From NCBI GenBank assembly GCA_002371025.1, contig DFFQ01000035.1, forward strand, positions 1 through 40,476: a DNA stretch of 40,476 nucleotides, written 5' to 3'. The notes under the pieces were generated by a model, which was given only the letters and a program-made list of their open reading frames with translations, was not told where the DNA came from and searched no databases. Of the stretch, positions 25,272 through 34,028 are shown one piece after another. This DNA comes from Lachnospiraceae bacterium UBA3772. GTDB lineage: Bacteria; Bacillota; Clostridia; Lachnospirales; Lachnospiraceae. Every line of letters starts with the position of its first letter. Position 1 is the stretch's first letter. The translations under genes and the position numbers were made by a program.

Positions 25272-26030
25272 TTATCTCTTTCTATACTTTAATAATCCAT
25301 TCATGGTATAAGTCATCATATAGAATAATCTTTCCGTGAACTTAAGTCCAATCCTCTTATAAGTATTATAATTTAGAATTGCTGAATTAAATTTATTTCC
25401 TGATTTACTGCCCGGACGGACTCTGTAATAAAGCAGCGGCATATTAATACCCGCAGCATATCTGTTATCTCTGAGAATTTCCAGCCAGCAGGCATAATCC
25501 TCATGAAGCTTACCATCCTTCATAGGATATTTAAGAAATAAATCCTTCTCAATAAGTACCGATGAGCAATTGATCTGGTTGGTATGAAGGAGCTTCTTAT
25601 ATGTAACAACCTTTTTACATCCTATATAGACTCCTACATCCTTTCCTTTTTCATCAATAAGACTTCTGCCTGTAAATACTATGGCAGGACTCATATCCGC
25701 AACTTTAAATGTTTCCATAACCTTCATTTCTTTATGAAGTTTATCTCTGTTCCAGATATCATCACTGTCAAGGAATGCAATATACTTTCCATTTGCATTC
25801 TCTGCTCCTAAATTCCTTGCAAGAGCAGCTCCAAGGTTTGTCTCCGATGGAACTATATTTATCTTCTTTTTGTATGCTTTATTATTAAGGATTGGCAATG
25901 TTCTGTCTAAAGTAAGACCATTATCAACTATAATTATCTCCCAATCCTGATATGTCTGTTCAACAACTGATCTGATAGTATCTTCTATCGTACTATTACT
26001 CTTAAAGCATGGTATTATAACGCTTACCAT
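25272..26030 (-). CDS. Family 2 glycosyltransferase
   Basis: This is a GT-A-fold glycosyltransferase of 252 residues, probably using a UDP-sugar. It starts MVSVIIPCFKSNSTIEDTI, followed by SVVEQTYQDWEIIIVDNG. The metal-binding DSDD occurs in YIAFLDSDDIWNRDKL, and a HEDYACWLEIL segment supplies the likely catalytic acid. Acceptor and sugar are unknown; envelope polysaccharide is plausible. I choose the ATG at 26030 because AGGTGAGG lies just before it; the GTG at 26042 lies inside that ribosome site. It leads a unit with the coiled-coil gene, thioesterase and metF. Confidence 0.88.
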   Translation of the reverse strand: MVSVIIPCFKSNSTIEDTIRSVVEQTYQDWEIIIVDNGLTLDRTLPILNNKAYKKKINIVPSETNLGAALARNLGAENANGKYIAFLDSDDIWNRDKLHKEMKVMETFKVADMSPAIVFTGRSLIDEKGKDVGVYIGCKKVVTYKKLLHTNQINCSSVLIEKDLFLKYPMKDGKLHEDYACWLEILRDNRYAAGINMPLLYYRVRPGSKSGNKFNSAILNYNTYKRIGLKFTERLFYMMTYTMNGLLKYRKR

Positions 26031-26077
26031 ATCAAACCTCACCTGATAAATATTTCTTCAAATATTTAAGCCCGTTT

Positions 26078-26106
26078 ATTATATCACAAGTTTTTATAAT
26101 CTCCAA
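26078..26106 (-). promoter_or_regulatory. Promoter of the glycosyltransferase-metF unit
   Basis: TTGGAG (26106-26101), a 17-bp spacer and TATAAT (26083-26078) lie on the minus strand, just past the glutamine synthetase terminator. Confidence 0.7.
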
Positions 26107-26107
26107 T

Positions 26108-26169
26108 AAAAAAGCCTGTGGCAAGAACTTAAAGTTATATCTCTACAACTTTAAGTTCCACCCCAGGCA
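26108..26169 (-). terminator. Terminator of the type III glutamine synthetase gene
   Basis: A long hairpin has GCCTG/CAGGC at the base and AACTTAAAGTT/AACTTTAAGTT near the tip. TTTTTT follows on the minus strand. It begins about 10 bases after the stop codon. Confidence 0.93.
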
Positions 26170-26179
26170 TTAATAAATC

Positions 26180-28306
26180 TTATCTCTCGTCCCCAATTTC
26201 AAAGAGTAATTCTTCATAAGTTGGAATTGGCCATGCATTTTTTGCAACCATATCTTCAAGCTGATCTGCTGGAAGTCTTACAGAATCAAATGCATCAAAT
26301 ACCACTTCCTTATAGTAATAAGCCCACTTCTTAACATCATCCATATACTGAGGAGCCTTTTCAAGCTTCTTAGAAAGCGCATCGGTTGCCTTCTTAAGCT
26401 CATCAACCTTAAGTTCGATATCCTGAATGATACCTTTCTGAACCTTAGGATCGATGCCGTTTGCTGAGATATCTGCAGCTTCCTTGGCAAGTGTACCTTC
26501 GTATTTAAGGATGGCAGGAAGTAATTCCTTATTGACCATATCTACCATAACAAGAGCTTCAATGTTGATAGCTTTAGCATATCCCTCATAATCGATTATT
26601 GCTCTTGCATCAAGTTCTACCTTTGAGAGAACGTTCATTCTCTTAAATAATTCTACTGATTTTTCGTTATTTATATACTGAACACAGTCTACCATGTGCT
26701 TAATATTTGGAAGCCCACGTCTTGCAGCTTCCTCAACCCATTCATCTGAATATCCGTCTCCATCAAAGAGGATACGTCTGTGTTCCTTAAATGTCTTTCT
26801 TACATACTGCTTGGCAGCTTTCTCGAAATCCTTAGCTTTTTCAAATTTGTCAGCAACTTTGCAAAGCTCATCAGCCACAATAGTATTAAGAACTGTAGCC
26901 GGCTTAGCACAAGGCTGTGATGAACCTACCATACGGAATTCAAACTTATTTCCAGTGAATGCAAATGGAGATGTTCTGTTACGATCTGTTGCATCTACTG
27001 TAAATGTAGGAAGTGTTGCAACACCAGAATCATAAACCCTTGTCTTTGTAAAGCTCTTAGCCTTACCCTTCTTTATGATCTGATCTACCATACTCTCAAG
27101 TCTCTCACCAAGATAAATTGAAATGATAGCTGGTGGTGCTTCCTGTGCTCCAAGTCTATGTTCATTACCAACACTGGCTGCTGATGCGCGGAGAAGTTCA
27201 GCATTATTATCTACTGCTGCAAGGATTGCTGCAATAAATACCTGGAACTGAAGATTATTCTCAGGATCCTTTGTAGGATTAAGAAGGTTCTCTCCATCAG
27301 ATGTAGAAAGTGACCAGTTATTATGCTTTCCTGATCCATTTATACCCTTGAATGGCTTCTCATGAAGAAGACAAGCAAGTCCATGTCTTGCTGCAACCTT
27401 CATAATTGTTTCCATTACAAGCTGGTTATTATCATTGGTTATATTTGTATCATTATAAATGACCGCAAGTTCGCACTGTCCAGGAGCAACTTCATTATGC
27501 TGTGTCTTAGCAAGGATACCATACTTCCAAAGCTCATCATTAAGATCACTCATGAAGATAAGAACTTTATCCTTGATACCTGCATAATAGTTATCATCTA
27601 ATTCCTGTCCCTTAGGAGCTGCCGCACCAAAAAGTGTACGTCCTGCTAATTCAAGATCTTCACGCTTTTCATATTTCTTCTTATCTACAAGGAAATATTC
27701 CTGCTCAGCACCATTATTAGAAATGATCTTGCGAGGCTCTTTGCCGAAGAATTTAAGGACTCTCTTAGTCTGCTTATCAATTGCTATCATTGAACGAAGA
27801 AGTGGAGTCTTATTATCAAGAGATTCACCTGTGTAAGATGTGAATACTGCTGGGATACATAAAACCTTTGTTCCGTCAGGTGTATCCTTAACGAAAGCTG
27901 GTGATGTACAATCCCACGCTGTATAACCGCGGGCACAAGATGTATTTCTAAGTCCACCAGAAGGGAATGATGAAGCATCACTTTCTGCACGAAGTAATTC
28001 CTTACCAGAGAATTCCATAAGAACTTCTCCATCTTTAGTACCATTTACGAAAGAGTCATGCTTCTCTGCTGTACCATTATTAAGAGGCTGGAACCAGTGA
28101 GTATAGTGAGTAGCACCGAGGCTTATAGCCCACTCCTTCATAGCCTTTGCAACTGTATCAGCTATTGAAGTATCAAGAGGTTCTCCATAGTCGATAGTAT
28201 TCTTAAGTGACATATAGACATCCATAGGGAGTCTATCCTTCATTACGGCATCATTAAATAAATATGAGCCAAATAATTCTGGAACATTGATGTTTGACAT
28301 ATTCAA
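26180..28306 (-). CDS. glnN: Glutamine synthetase type III
   Basis: This assimilates ammonia by ATP-dependent amidation of glutamate in the cytoplasm. The 708 residues match the large GSIII class, not the roughly 450-residue GSI. The N-terminal signature is LFGSYLFNDAVMKDRLP. The catalytic region has NEVAPGQCELAVIYNDTN and HEKPFKGINGSGKHNNWSLS, and a GNEHRLGAQEAPPAIIS segment follows. GSIII occurs in Bacteroides, cyanobacteria and many gut Clostridia. It is monocistronic, with its own promoter and a strong terminator. No TnrA or GlnR-type site was recognised. Confidence 0.95.
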   Translation of the reverse strand: MNMSNINVPELFGSYLFNDAVMKDRLPMDVYMSLKNTIDYGEPLDTSIADTVAKAMKEWAISLGATHYTHWFQPLNNGTAEKHDSFVNGTKDGEVLMEFSGKELLRAESDASSFPSGGLRNTSCARGYTAWDCTSPAFVKDTPDGTKVLCIPAVFTSYTGESLDNKTPLLRSMIAIDKQTKRVLKFFGKEPRKIISNNGAEQEYFLVDKKKYEKREDLELAGRTLFGAAAPKGQELDDNYYAGIKDKVLIFMSDLNDELWKYGILAKTQHNEVAPGQCELAVIYNDTNITNDNNQLVMETIMKVAARHGLACLLHEKPFKGINGSGKHNNWSLSTSDGENLLNPTKDPENNLQFQVFIAAILAAVDNNAELLRASAASVGNEHRLGAQEAPPAIISIYLGERLESMVDQIIKKGKAKSFTKTRVYDSGVATLPTFTVDATDRNRTSPFAFTGNKFEFRMVGSSQPCAKPATVLNTIVADELCKVADKFEKAKDFEKAAKQYVRKTFKEHRRILFDGDGYSDEWVEEAARRGLPNIKHMVDCVQYINNEKSVELFKRMNVLSKVELDARAIIDYEGYAKAINIEALVMVDMVNKELLPAILKYEGTLAKEAADISANGIDPKVQKGIIQDIELKVDELKKATDALSKKLEKAPQYMDDVKKWAYYYKEVVFDAFDSVRLPADQLEDMVAKNAWPIPTYEELLFEIGDER

Positions 28307-28341
28307 TCCTTCCTTTTTCCTCTTTTAATCAGACATAAACT

Positions 28342-28370
28342 AAAATATCGTAAGTTAGAGAATAAATCAA
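28342..28370 (-). promoter_or_regulatory. Promoter of glnN
   Basis: TTGATT (28370-28365), a 17-bp spacer and TATTTT (28347-28342) lie on the minus strand, about 35 bp before the start codon. Confidence 0.55.
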
Positions 28371-28426
28371 GTAGATATATAACCAAAATTTCTTAATAAA
28401 ATTAAGTGTATTGTATTAATTACGTT

Positions 28427-28458
28427 AAAAAAACGGTAAACCAAAAGGTTTACCGTTT
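28427..28458 (-). terminator. Terminator of the dcw operon after ftsZ
   Basis: Perfect 12-bp arms AAACGGTAAACC and GGTTTACCGTTT surround a 4-nt loop, with a T-run on the minus strand. It begins about 18 bases after the ftsZ stop. Confidence 0.95.
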
Positions 28459-28475
28459 GAAAAATCCTTATGAAA

Positions 28476-29693
28476 TTAGCCTCTCTTTAAGAAATCAGGA
28501 ATCTTTATGCTCTGATTACCGTTTGTCTTAAGAGGTGTAGCTTTTCTTTCTAAAGCACTGTCAACATCCTGAACTGGAGTTACATTTGTATCTGCCTGTG
28601 CCTGACCATTAAGATTGATACTTACTGGAACTGCACGTGCACCTGACTTTCTCTCATTTGAGAATGTAGGATTCTTAACCTGGAGAGAATCATTACTCTT
28701 AGATGGAATTGAAATCTTTGATGTGATCTTTGGAGATGCGTCCTTAGATTCAATACCTGTTGCAATGATAGTAATACTTACATCATCACCTGTTGCATCA
28801 TTATCAACTGTACCGAAGATGATATTTGCTTCTTCACCGGCAACTTCTGTAAGATATGTGATAGCATCGTATGCTTCAACGATACCAACATTACCTGAGA
28901 AGTTAACGATGATATCTGTAGCACCGCTGACTGTTGTCTCAAGAAGTGGTGAATCCATAGCTTCCTTAATAGCATCAACTGCTTTATTATCTCCACTAGC
29001 CTTACCGATACCGATATGAGCGATACCCTTATCTCTCATAACTGTCTGGATATCAGCAAAGTCAAGGTTGATAAGACCTGGCTTATTGATAAGGTCTGTG
29101 ATACCCTGAACACCCTGCTGAAGAACTTCATCAGCCTTCTTTAAAGCATCAGGAATACTTGTTCTCTTATCGCAGATCTGAAGGAGCTTATCATTTGGAA
29201 TAACGATAAGTGTATCTACATTTTCTCTTAATTTTGCAATACCATTATTGGCATTGTTCATACGAGGTCTTCCCTCGAATGTGAATGGCTTTGTTACAAC
29301 TGCAACTGTAAGAATACCTAAGTTTCTTGCAATTTCTGCAACAACAGGTGCAGCACCTGTACCTGTTCCGCCACCCATACCGCATGTTACGAATACCATG
29401 TCGGCATCTTTTATAATATCATTGATCTCTTCTCTATTTTCTTCAACAGCACTTGCACCGATCTCAGGCTTAGCTCCAGCTCCAAGTCCTTTTGTAAGCT
29501 TTTCACCAATCTGAATCTTAGTTGTAGCACGGCTAAGAGCCAGTGCCTGCTTATCTGTATTAATAGCTATAAGTTCAACACCTTCAACATTTTCATCGAT
29601 CATTCTGTTTACAGCATTGTTTCCTGCTCCGCCCACACCGATAACAAGAATTCTTGCAGGTGCCTTTTCGTCGTTTGACTTAATTTCTAGCAA
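28476..29693 (-). CDS. ftsZ: Cell division GTPase FtsZ
   Basis: FtsZ is the tubulin-like GTPase that forms the Z ring at midcell. It shows [18 protein letters not shown], the GTP-binding tubulin signature [12 protein letters not shown], and FTFEGRPR. A variable linker (about 320-385) is followed by the conserved tail IPDFLKRG, which binds FtsA/ZipA-type partners. I place the start at the TTG of 29693 because AAGGAGG lies 8 bases before it; a TTG at 29729 would put that site inside the gene. The product is 405 residues. It is the last gene of the dcw cluster and also has its own upstream promoter. Confidence 0.96.
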   Translation of the reverse strand: MLEIKSNDEKAPARILVIGVGGAGNNAVNRMIDENVEGVELIAINTDKQALALSRATTKIQIGEKLTKGLGAGAKPEIGASAVEENREEINDIIKDADMVFVTCGMGGGTGTGAAPVVAEIARNLGILTVAVVTKPFTFEGRPRMNNANNGIAKLRENVDTLIVIPNDKLLQICDKRTSIPDALKKADEVLQQGVQGITDLINKPGLINLDFADIQTVMRDKGIAHIGIGKASGDNKAVDAIKEAMDSPLLETTVSGATDIIVNFSGNVGIVEAYDAITYLTEVAGEEANIIFGTVDNDATGDDVSITIIATGIESKDASPKITSKISIPSKSNDSLQVKNPTFSNERKSGARAVPVSINLNGQAQADTNVTPVQDVDSALERKATPLKTNGNQSIKIPDFLKRG

Positions 29694-29757
29694 GGTCTTA
29701 TCCTCCTTAAATATAATTACTTTCTTCAAGTTATATTCTAATAGTCATACTATGACA

Positions 29758-29786
29758 ATGATATAATTTTTTTGACAATTTATCAA
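29758..29786 (-). promoter_or_regulatory. Additional promoter for ftsZ
   Basis: TTGATA (29786-29781), a 17-bp spacer and TATCAT (29763-29758) lie on the minus strand in the 101-bp gap between ftsQ and ftsZ, the largest gap in the cluster. It would allow FtsZ supply independent of the mraZ promoter. Confidence 0.6.
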
Positions 29787-29794
29787 TAAAAACT

Positions 29795-30496
29795 TTATTT
29801 TTCTTTAAAAGTAGCCATTGATTCTGAGCTATCGAAGTCCTTCATATAAAGGACTCCTTTCTTATTACCAAGGCCCTCTAAAATACTGTTAAGATTCATT
29901 AACTGCACTGAAATATTCTTACCATCACCAAGCTGAACCTCAATACCATTGCACATTACCACAATTTCCTGATCTGATGTAAATAATATTTCATCAATTC
30001 CAAGGTCATATTTATCTATCAACTGGGTAATCTTTAGAATAATGTCAAATTTCTTCTTATCATCAAGAGGAAGTTTTTCTCCTCTTTCCCAGTTTTCAAA
30101 ATCCAGACCTCTTATACAAGGAACACTTTCATTTTTCTTATCTGAAGTATCAAGAACAACTCCATTCTTATCAAAATAAATATAATGCTCCATATATTCA
30201 AAGCATCCGGCAGTTGATTTCTCATAAACATCAACCACCACTTTATTTCTACCATCAAACGAAATATTTACTTTCGATACAAATGGTATATCATCAACGC
30301 CCTTCATCTTGATCTTAAGATAAAGCAGAAGCGTATTATTCATGGGAGCCATATTTTTAACCGTCTCCACCACCGCTTCTTCTGACGACATTTCACACCC
30401 TGTTACTTTAACCTCTTTTAACGGGAATAAAAGAAGCACTAAACCACACGCAACCACTAAAATGATCACTAAAGCCAGTAAAACCTTTTTCATCAT
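29795..30496 (-). CDS. ftsQ: Cell division protein FtsQ/DivIB
   Basis: This is a bitopic divisome protein that links FtsL/DivIC to septal synthesis. It has 233 residues. One membrane helix (about 5-26) is followed directly by a POTRA domain (PLKEVKVTGCEMSSEEAVVETVK) and the FtsQ beta domain up to about 215. Position after ftsW and before ftsZ supports the call, because sequence conservation in this family is low. The ATG overlaps the ftsW stop (ATGATG). Confidence 0.88.
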   Translation of the reverse strand: MMKKVLLALVIILVVACGLVLLLFPLKEVKVTGCEMSSEEAVVETVKNMAPMNNTLLLYLKIKMKGVDDIPFVSKVNISFDGRNKVVVDVYEKSTAGCFEYMEHYIYFDKNGVVLDTSDKKNESVPCIRGLDFENWERGEKLPLDDKKKFDIILKITQLIDKYDLGIDEILFTSDQEIVVMCNGIEVQLGDGKNISVQLMNLNSILEGLGNKKGVLYMKDFDSSESMATFKEK

Positions 30497-31650
30497 ACTG
30501 CTTCAATCACTCCTTTACCCTGTCTTTTTGAAATCGGAACTATGTGTCTTGATACCCCTAATGCAATCCCCATCTCAGCCAGCAAGAATACCATGGATGT
30601 ACCTCCGTAACTTATAAACGGAAGTGGAACACCAGTATTAGGAATAACATTTGTTACTACGCTGATATTAACCGTGGCCTGCAAAGAAATATGAGCAATT
30701 ATACCAACTGCAAGAAGTGCACTGAATCTGTCAGGTGCTCCTTCTGCAATAAGCTTCAGTCTCCATATAAGCACAATGAATGAAAATATAATAATGGCTG
30801 CTCCTATAATTCCAAGTTCTTCACAAATAGCCGCAAAGATCATATCATTATGGGCTTCAGGAATATTTCCCAGCTTCTGATACCCCTGTCCCAAGCCTTT
30901 TCCAAATAAGCCTCCGGAACCAATGGCATATAAAGACTGCATTGTCTGATATCCATCGCCCTTTACATCCGGATGAAGCCAGGCTCTTATTCTTCCCAAT
31001 CTGTACTGCTGAGTCAGAATAAAAATGGTTCCGCCTACAGCTCCTACACCGCCTACAATAAGCAGATAGACGATTTTCGGAGTAGCAACAGCCCATATTA
31101 CAACCACAATACCTGCACAAATGATAGCTGTACTAAGATTTGATATAGCAATAAGTCCAACAGTAAATATCGGTATCAAAAAGAGCAACGCTGTAGTTTC
31201 AAGATTTTTCAGGTCTGCCGGATATCTGCTGCAGATATAAGCTGTATAAATAACCAGACCTACTTTACAGATTTCTGAAGGCTGAAATGAAATAAAGCCC
31301 AAATCTATCCATCTTTTTGAACCATTAACCTCTGAACCAATGAGCGGAACCAGCGCTACAAGCAGCATGGACACTGCCATAGCTACACGAGCCAGTTTGT
31401 AATAATATTTGTAATTAATCTTTGAAACAACTATCATTACAATGCATCCAAATCCCGCAAATATCAGCTGCCTTTTTGCAAAGTAGCTGGCATTTCCATA
31501 ATCATATAGAGCATTTACTGAACTTATACTGTAAACCATAAGAATGCCCACAGCACAAAGGAAGATTACAATGAACAGACACGGATAATCAAAATAGGTA
31601 CTTTTCCTGACAAAGAAAGGTATCTTCTTTTTTCTATTCGTTTTTTCCAA
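30493..31650 (-). CDS. ftsW: Septal peptidoglycan glycosyltransferase FtsW (SEDS family)
   Basis: This SEDS protein polymerises lipid II into glycan strands at the division site with its partner transpeptidase. It has about 385 residues and ten membrane segments starting near residue 20. Landmarks are ISFQPSEICKVGLVIY, YQTMQSLYAIGSGGLFGKGLGQG, HNDMIFAAICEELG and the last-helix motif PLPFISYGGTSM. I choose the TTG at 31650 because GAGGAG lies 8 bases before it; the GTG at 31659, which overlaps the murD stop, has no proper ribosome site. murG and murB, often next to ftsW, are missing here. Confidence 0.94.
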   Translation of the reverse strand: MEKTNRKKKIPFFVRKSTYFDYPCLFIVIFLCAVGILMVYSISSVNALYDYGNASYFAKRQLIFAGFGCIVMIVVSKINYKYYYKLARVAMAVSMLLVALVPLIGSEVNGSKRWIDLGFISFQPSEICKVGLVIYTAYICSRYPADLKNLETTALLFLIPIFTVGLIAISNLSTAIICAGIVVVIWAVATPKIVYLLIVGGVGAVGGTIFILTQQYRLGRIRAWLHPDVKGDGYQTMQSLYAIGSGGLFGKGLGQGYQKLGNIPEAHNDMIFAAICEELGIIGAAIIIFSFIVLIWRLKLIAEGAPDRFSALLAVGIIAHISLQATVNISVVTNVIPNTGVPLPFISYGGTSMVFLLAEMGIALGVSRHIVPISKRQGKGVIEAV

Positions 31651-31655
31651 ACCTA

Positions 31656-33008
31656 TCACTCCTCAAGTTCTCTAACATATTCTTTAAAGAGCTCACCTCT
31701 TTCTTCATAACTCTTGAACTGATCCCAGCTTGCACAGGCAGGAGATAGAAGAACTGTATCTCCTTCATTTGCATTCTCATAGCAGAACTTTACAGCTTCT
31801 TTAAGATTGTCCTTAAATACAATATCATTAAAGCCATGGCGTTTTGCACATTCTGCAATTGCTGGCGCCGTAACACCAATCAGCACCAGGAATCTCACTT
31901 TTCCATCAAAAGCTTCAATCCACTCATCATAGGTAGATTTTTTATCATATCCTCCGCCGATAAGAAGTGTTGGAGTTGTCATAGCCTTAATGGCTTTAAT
32001 AGCCGCATCAGGATTTGTTCCCTTAGAGTCATTATAATATCTGACTCCCTTTACATCCTTTACATATTCAATTCTATGTTCAACTCCCATGAAGTTTTGA
32101 ACTGTTTTCTTTATCACATCTGATGGAATATCCATAAAATGTGCCACTGCAGCTGCAGCAAGTACATTTTCTACATTATGATCTCCCGGAATCTTTATAT
32201 CACTTATATCCAGAAGTACCTCTTCTTTACCATCCCATTTACAGACAATATGTCCGTCCTTGACAAATACACCGTCGCTAAGTTCCTCAACTCTGCTGAA
32301 CCATACGATACGTGCCTTCTTTACAAGATTCGCTCTCTTCTTTGTCTCAGGATCATCGAAATTTAGAACAATATAATCATCTTCTGTGGCATTTTCCTGA
32401 ATACGGAACTTGCATGCCGCATAATTATCAAATGTATAATGGCGATTAAGATGATCAGGCGTAAGATTAAGGATTGCTGATACATGAGGTTTAAATGTAT
32501 GTACAGTCTCCAACTGGAAAGAACTAATCTCCGCCGCAACCAGAGTCTTTTCTGTTGTCTTATCAGCATAGGTGGTAAATGGTGTTCCTATATTTCCAAC
32601 TACTATTGTATCTTCGTTGTAATTCTTAAAGATCTCTCCAACCAAAGTAGTTGTTGTAGTCTTTCCATTAGTTCCTGTGATACCAGCGATACAACCCTTA
32701 TTAAAATGATTCGCCAGTTCTATCTCACCCCAGATAGGCATTACCTCTCTGGCTTTATTTACGAATTCTGCATCACATGGAATACCCGGTGAAAGTATCA
32801 TAAGCTCAGAAGAATTAAGAAGTTCATCTGTAAGATCTCCCACTACAACTTCCGGCTTTTCACCCTCAAATTTATTAAGCAGTTCCTCTACATTTAAATC
32901 CTTATTCTGATCATATATAGTAACCTTTGCATTATTTCTAAGCAAAAGTTTTGCTGACTGAATCCCACTCTTACCTGCCCCTGCGCAGATTATATTCTTC
33001 TCAAACAT
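31656..33008 (-). CDS. murD: UDP-N-acetylmuramoyl-L-alanine:D-glutamate ligase
   Basis: This ATP-dependent cytoplasmic ligase adds D-glutamate to UDP-MurNAc-L-Ala. It has 450 residues. The N-terminal Rossmann-like domain starts IICAGAGKSGIQSAKLL. The P-loop is GITGTNGKTTTTTL (about 108-121), ILNLTPDHLNRHYTF follows, and NDSKGTNPDA and LSPACASWDQFKSYEERG are MurD-specific. It begins 9 bp after mraY with AGGAGG at good spacing. Confidence 0.97.
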   Translation of the reverse strand: MFEKNIICAGAGKSGIQSAKLLLRNNAKVTIYDQNKDLNVEELLNKFEGEKPEVVVGDLTDELLNSSELMILSPGIPCDAEFVNKAREVMPIWGEIELANHFNKGCIAGITGTNGKTTTTTLVGEIFKNYNEDTIVVGNIGTPFTTYADKTTEKTLVAAEISSFQLETVHTFKPHVSAILNLTPDHLNRHYTFDNYAACKFRIQENATEDDYIVLNFDDPETKKRANLVKKARIVWFSRVEELSDGVFVKDGHIVCKWDGKEEVLLDISDIKIPGDHNVENVLAAAAVAHFMDIPSDVIKKTVQNFMGVEHRIEYVKDVKGVRYYNDSKGTNPDAAIKAIKAMTTPTLLIGGGYDKKSTYDEWIEAFDGKVRFLVLIGVTAPAIAECAKRHGFNDIVFKDNLKEAVKFCYENANEGDTVLLSPACASWDQFKSYEERGELFKEYVRELEE

Positions 33009-33017
33009 TTTTTCCTC

Positions 33018-33986
33018 CTAAAGTGCCGCTAAAGCAATAAAACATGTGATTACTGTAACCACAGTAAAAAGCATAACTATTCTTGTTTCTGACCATCCAT
33101 CAATCTCAAATGAAAGATGGATCGGAGTCATTTTAAATATTCTCTTTCCATGAGTAAGTTTAAAATATGTTACCTGCATCATAACTGATACTGTCTCTAC
33201 GAGATAAGCAAAAGCTATAAGGATAACTATAAGTGGCTGTTTTAAAACAAGAGCTGATGAAGCAACAAATCCTCCCAGAGCCAGAGCTCCTGTATCACCC
33301 ATGAATATCTTCGCAGGATGAGCATTAAAAAGAAGAAATCCAAGAAGTCCTCCAAGCCATGCTGCTGTAATAGGTGATATACCAGCTTTATAAATAAATG
33401 AAGCTATGGTAAGAAATGTAGCAATTACTGATGTTACTGAACCAGCCAGTCCATCAATGCCATCATTTAAATTAGAACCATTTACAGTTCCAAGGATCAT
33501 GATAAATACAAGGATATAATAGAAAATTCCAAGCTTATATTCTCCATCAAGGAAAGGCACCTTGATCTTTGTATCATAGCCCATGACTAATTTTAAATAC
33601 GCGATAACTCCCACTGCAATAACTATCTGTCCGATGGTTTTTTCAAGTGGTTTCATTCCCTCGCTCTGTTTCTTAAATAATTTTTTTGAATCATCTATAC
33701 AACCTATTATAGCAAAACCTGCTGTAGCAATAAGTATAGGGACTATATTTGGAAACTTAGGAATATAAAAAACTGAAACCAAAATGACAGCTGATATAAA
33801 TCCAACTCCACCCATTGTAGGTGTTCCGGCTTTCTTTAAATGTGCTTCATATTCTTCTTCTCTCTCATACTGGCCTATCTTCTTTTTGATTAAAAATGGT
33901 ATAAGCTTTTTTGTGATAACTGTGCTTATTACAAATGCAACAAGCATCGGAAGTAAAGCTTCAATAAATAAATATCGTGTCATCAT
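33018..33986 (-). CDS. mraY: Phospho-N-acetylmuramoyl-pentapeptide transferase
   Basis: MraY makes lipid I by moving phospho-MurNAc-pentapeptide to undecaprenyl phosphate. It is an integral membrane protein of 322 residues. Diagnostic motifs are GTPTMGGVGF, the Asp pair in IGCIDDSKKLFKK, GSNLNDGIDGLAGS, AHPAKIFMGDTGALALGG and the MTPIHLSFEIDGWSE loop. The ribosome site is weak (AGAAAGAAG). It follows the PBP gene by 42 bp; murE and murF, usual at this place in Bacillus, are absent. Confidence 0.97.
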   Translation of the reverse strand: MMTRYLFIEALLPMLVAFVISTVITKKLIPFLIKKKIGQYEREEEYEAHLKKAGTPTMGGVGFISAVILVSVFYIPKFPNIVPILIATAGFAIIGCIDDSKKLFKKQSEGMKPLEKTIGQIVIAVGVIAYLKLVMGYDTKIKVPFLDGEYKLGIFYYILVFIMILGTVNGSNLNDGIDGLAGSVTSVIATFLTIASFIYKAGISPITAAWLGGLLGFLLFNAHPAKIFMGDTGALALGGFVASSALVLKQPLIVILIAFAYLVETVSVMMQVTYFKLTHGKRIFKMTPIHLSFEIDGWSETRIVMLFTVVTVITCFIALAAL

Positions 33987-34028
33987 TCTTCTTCTTTCTA
34001 TTAATAATTCTTTTTAAAATCATAAGGC

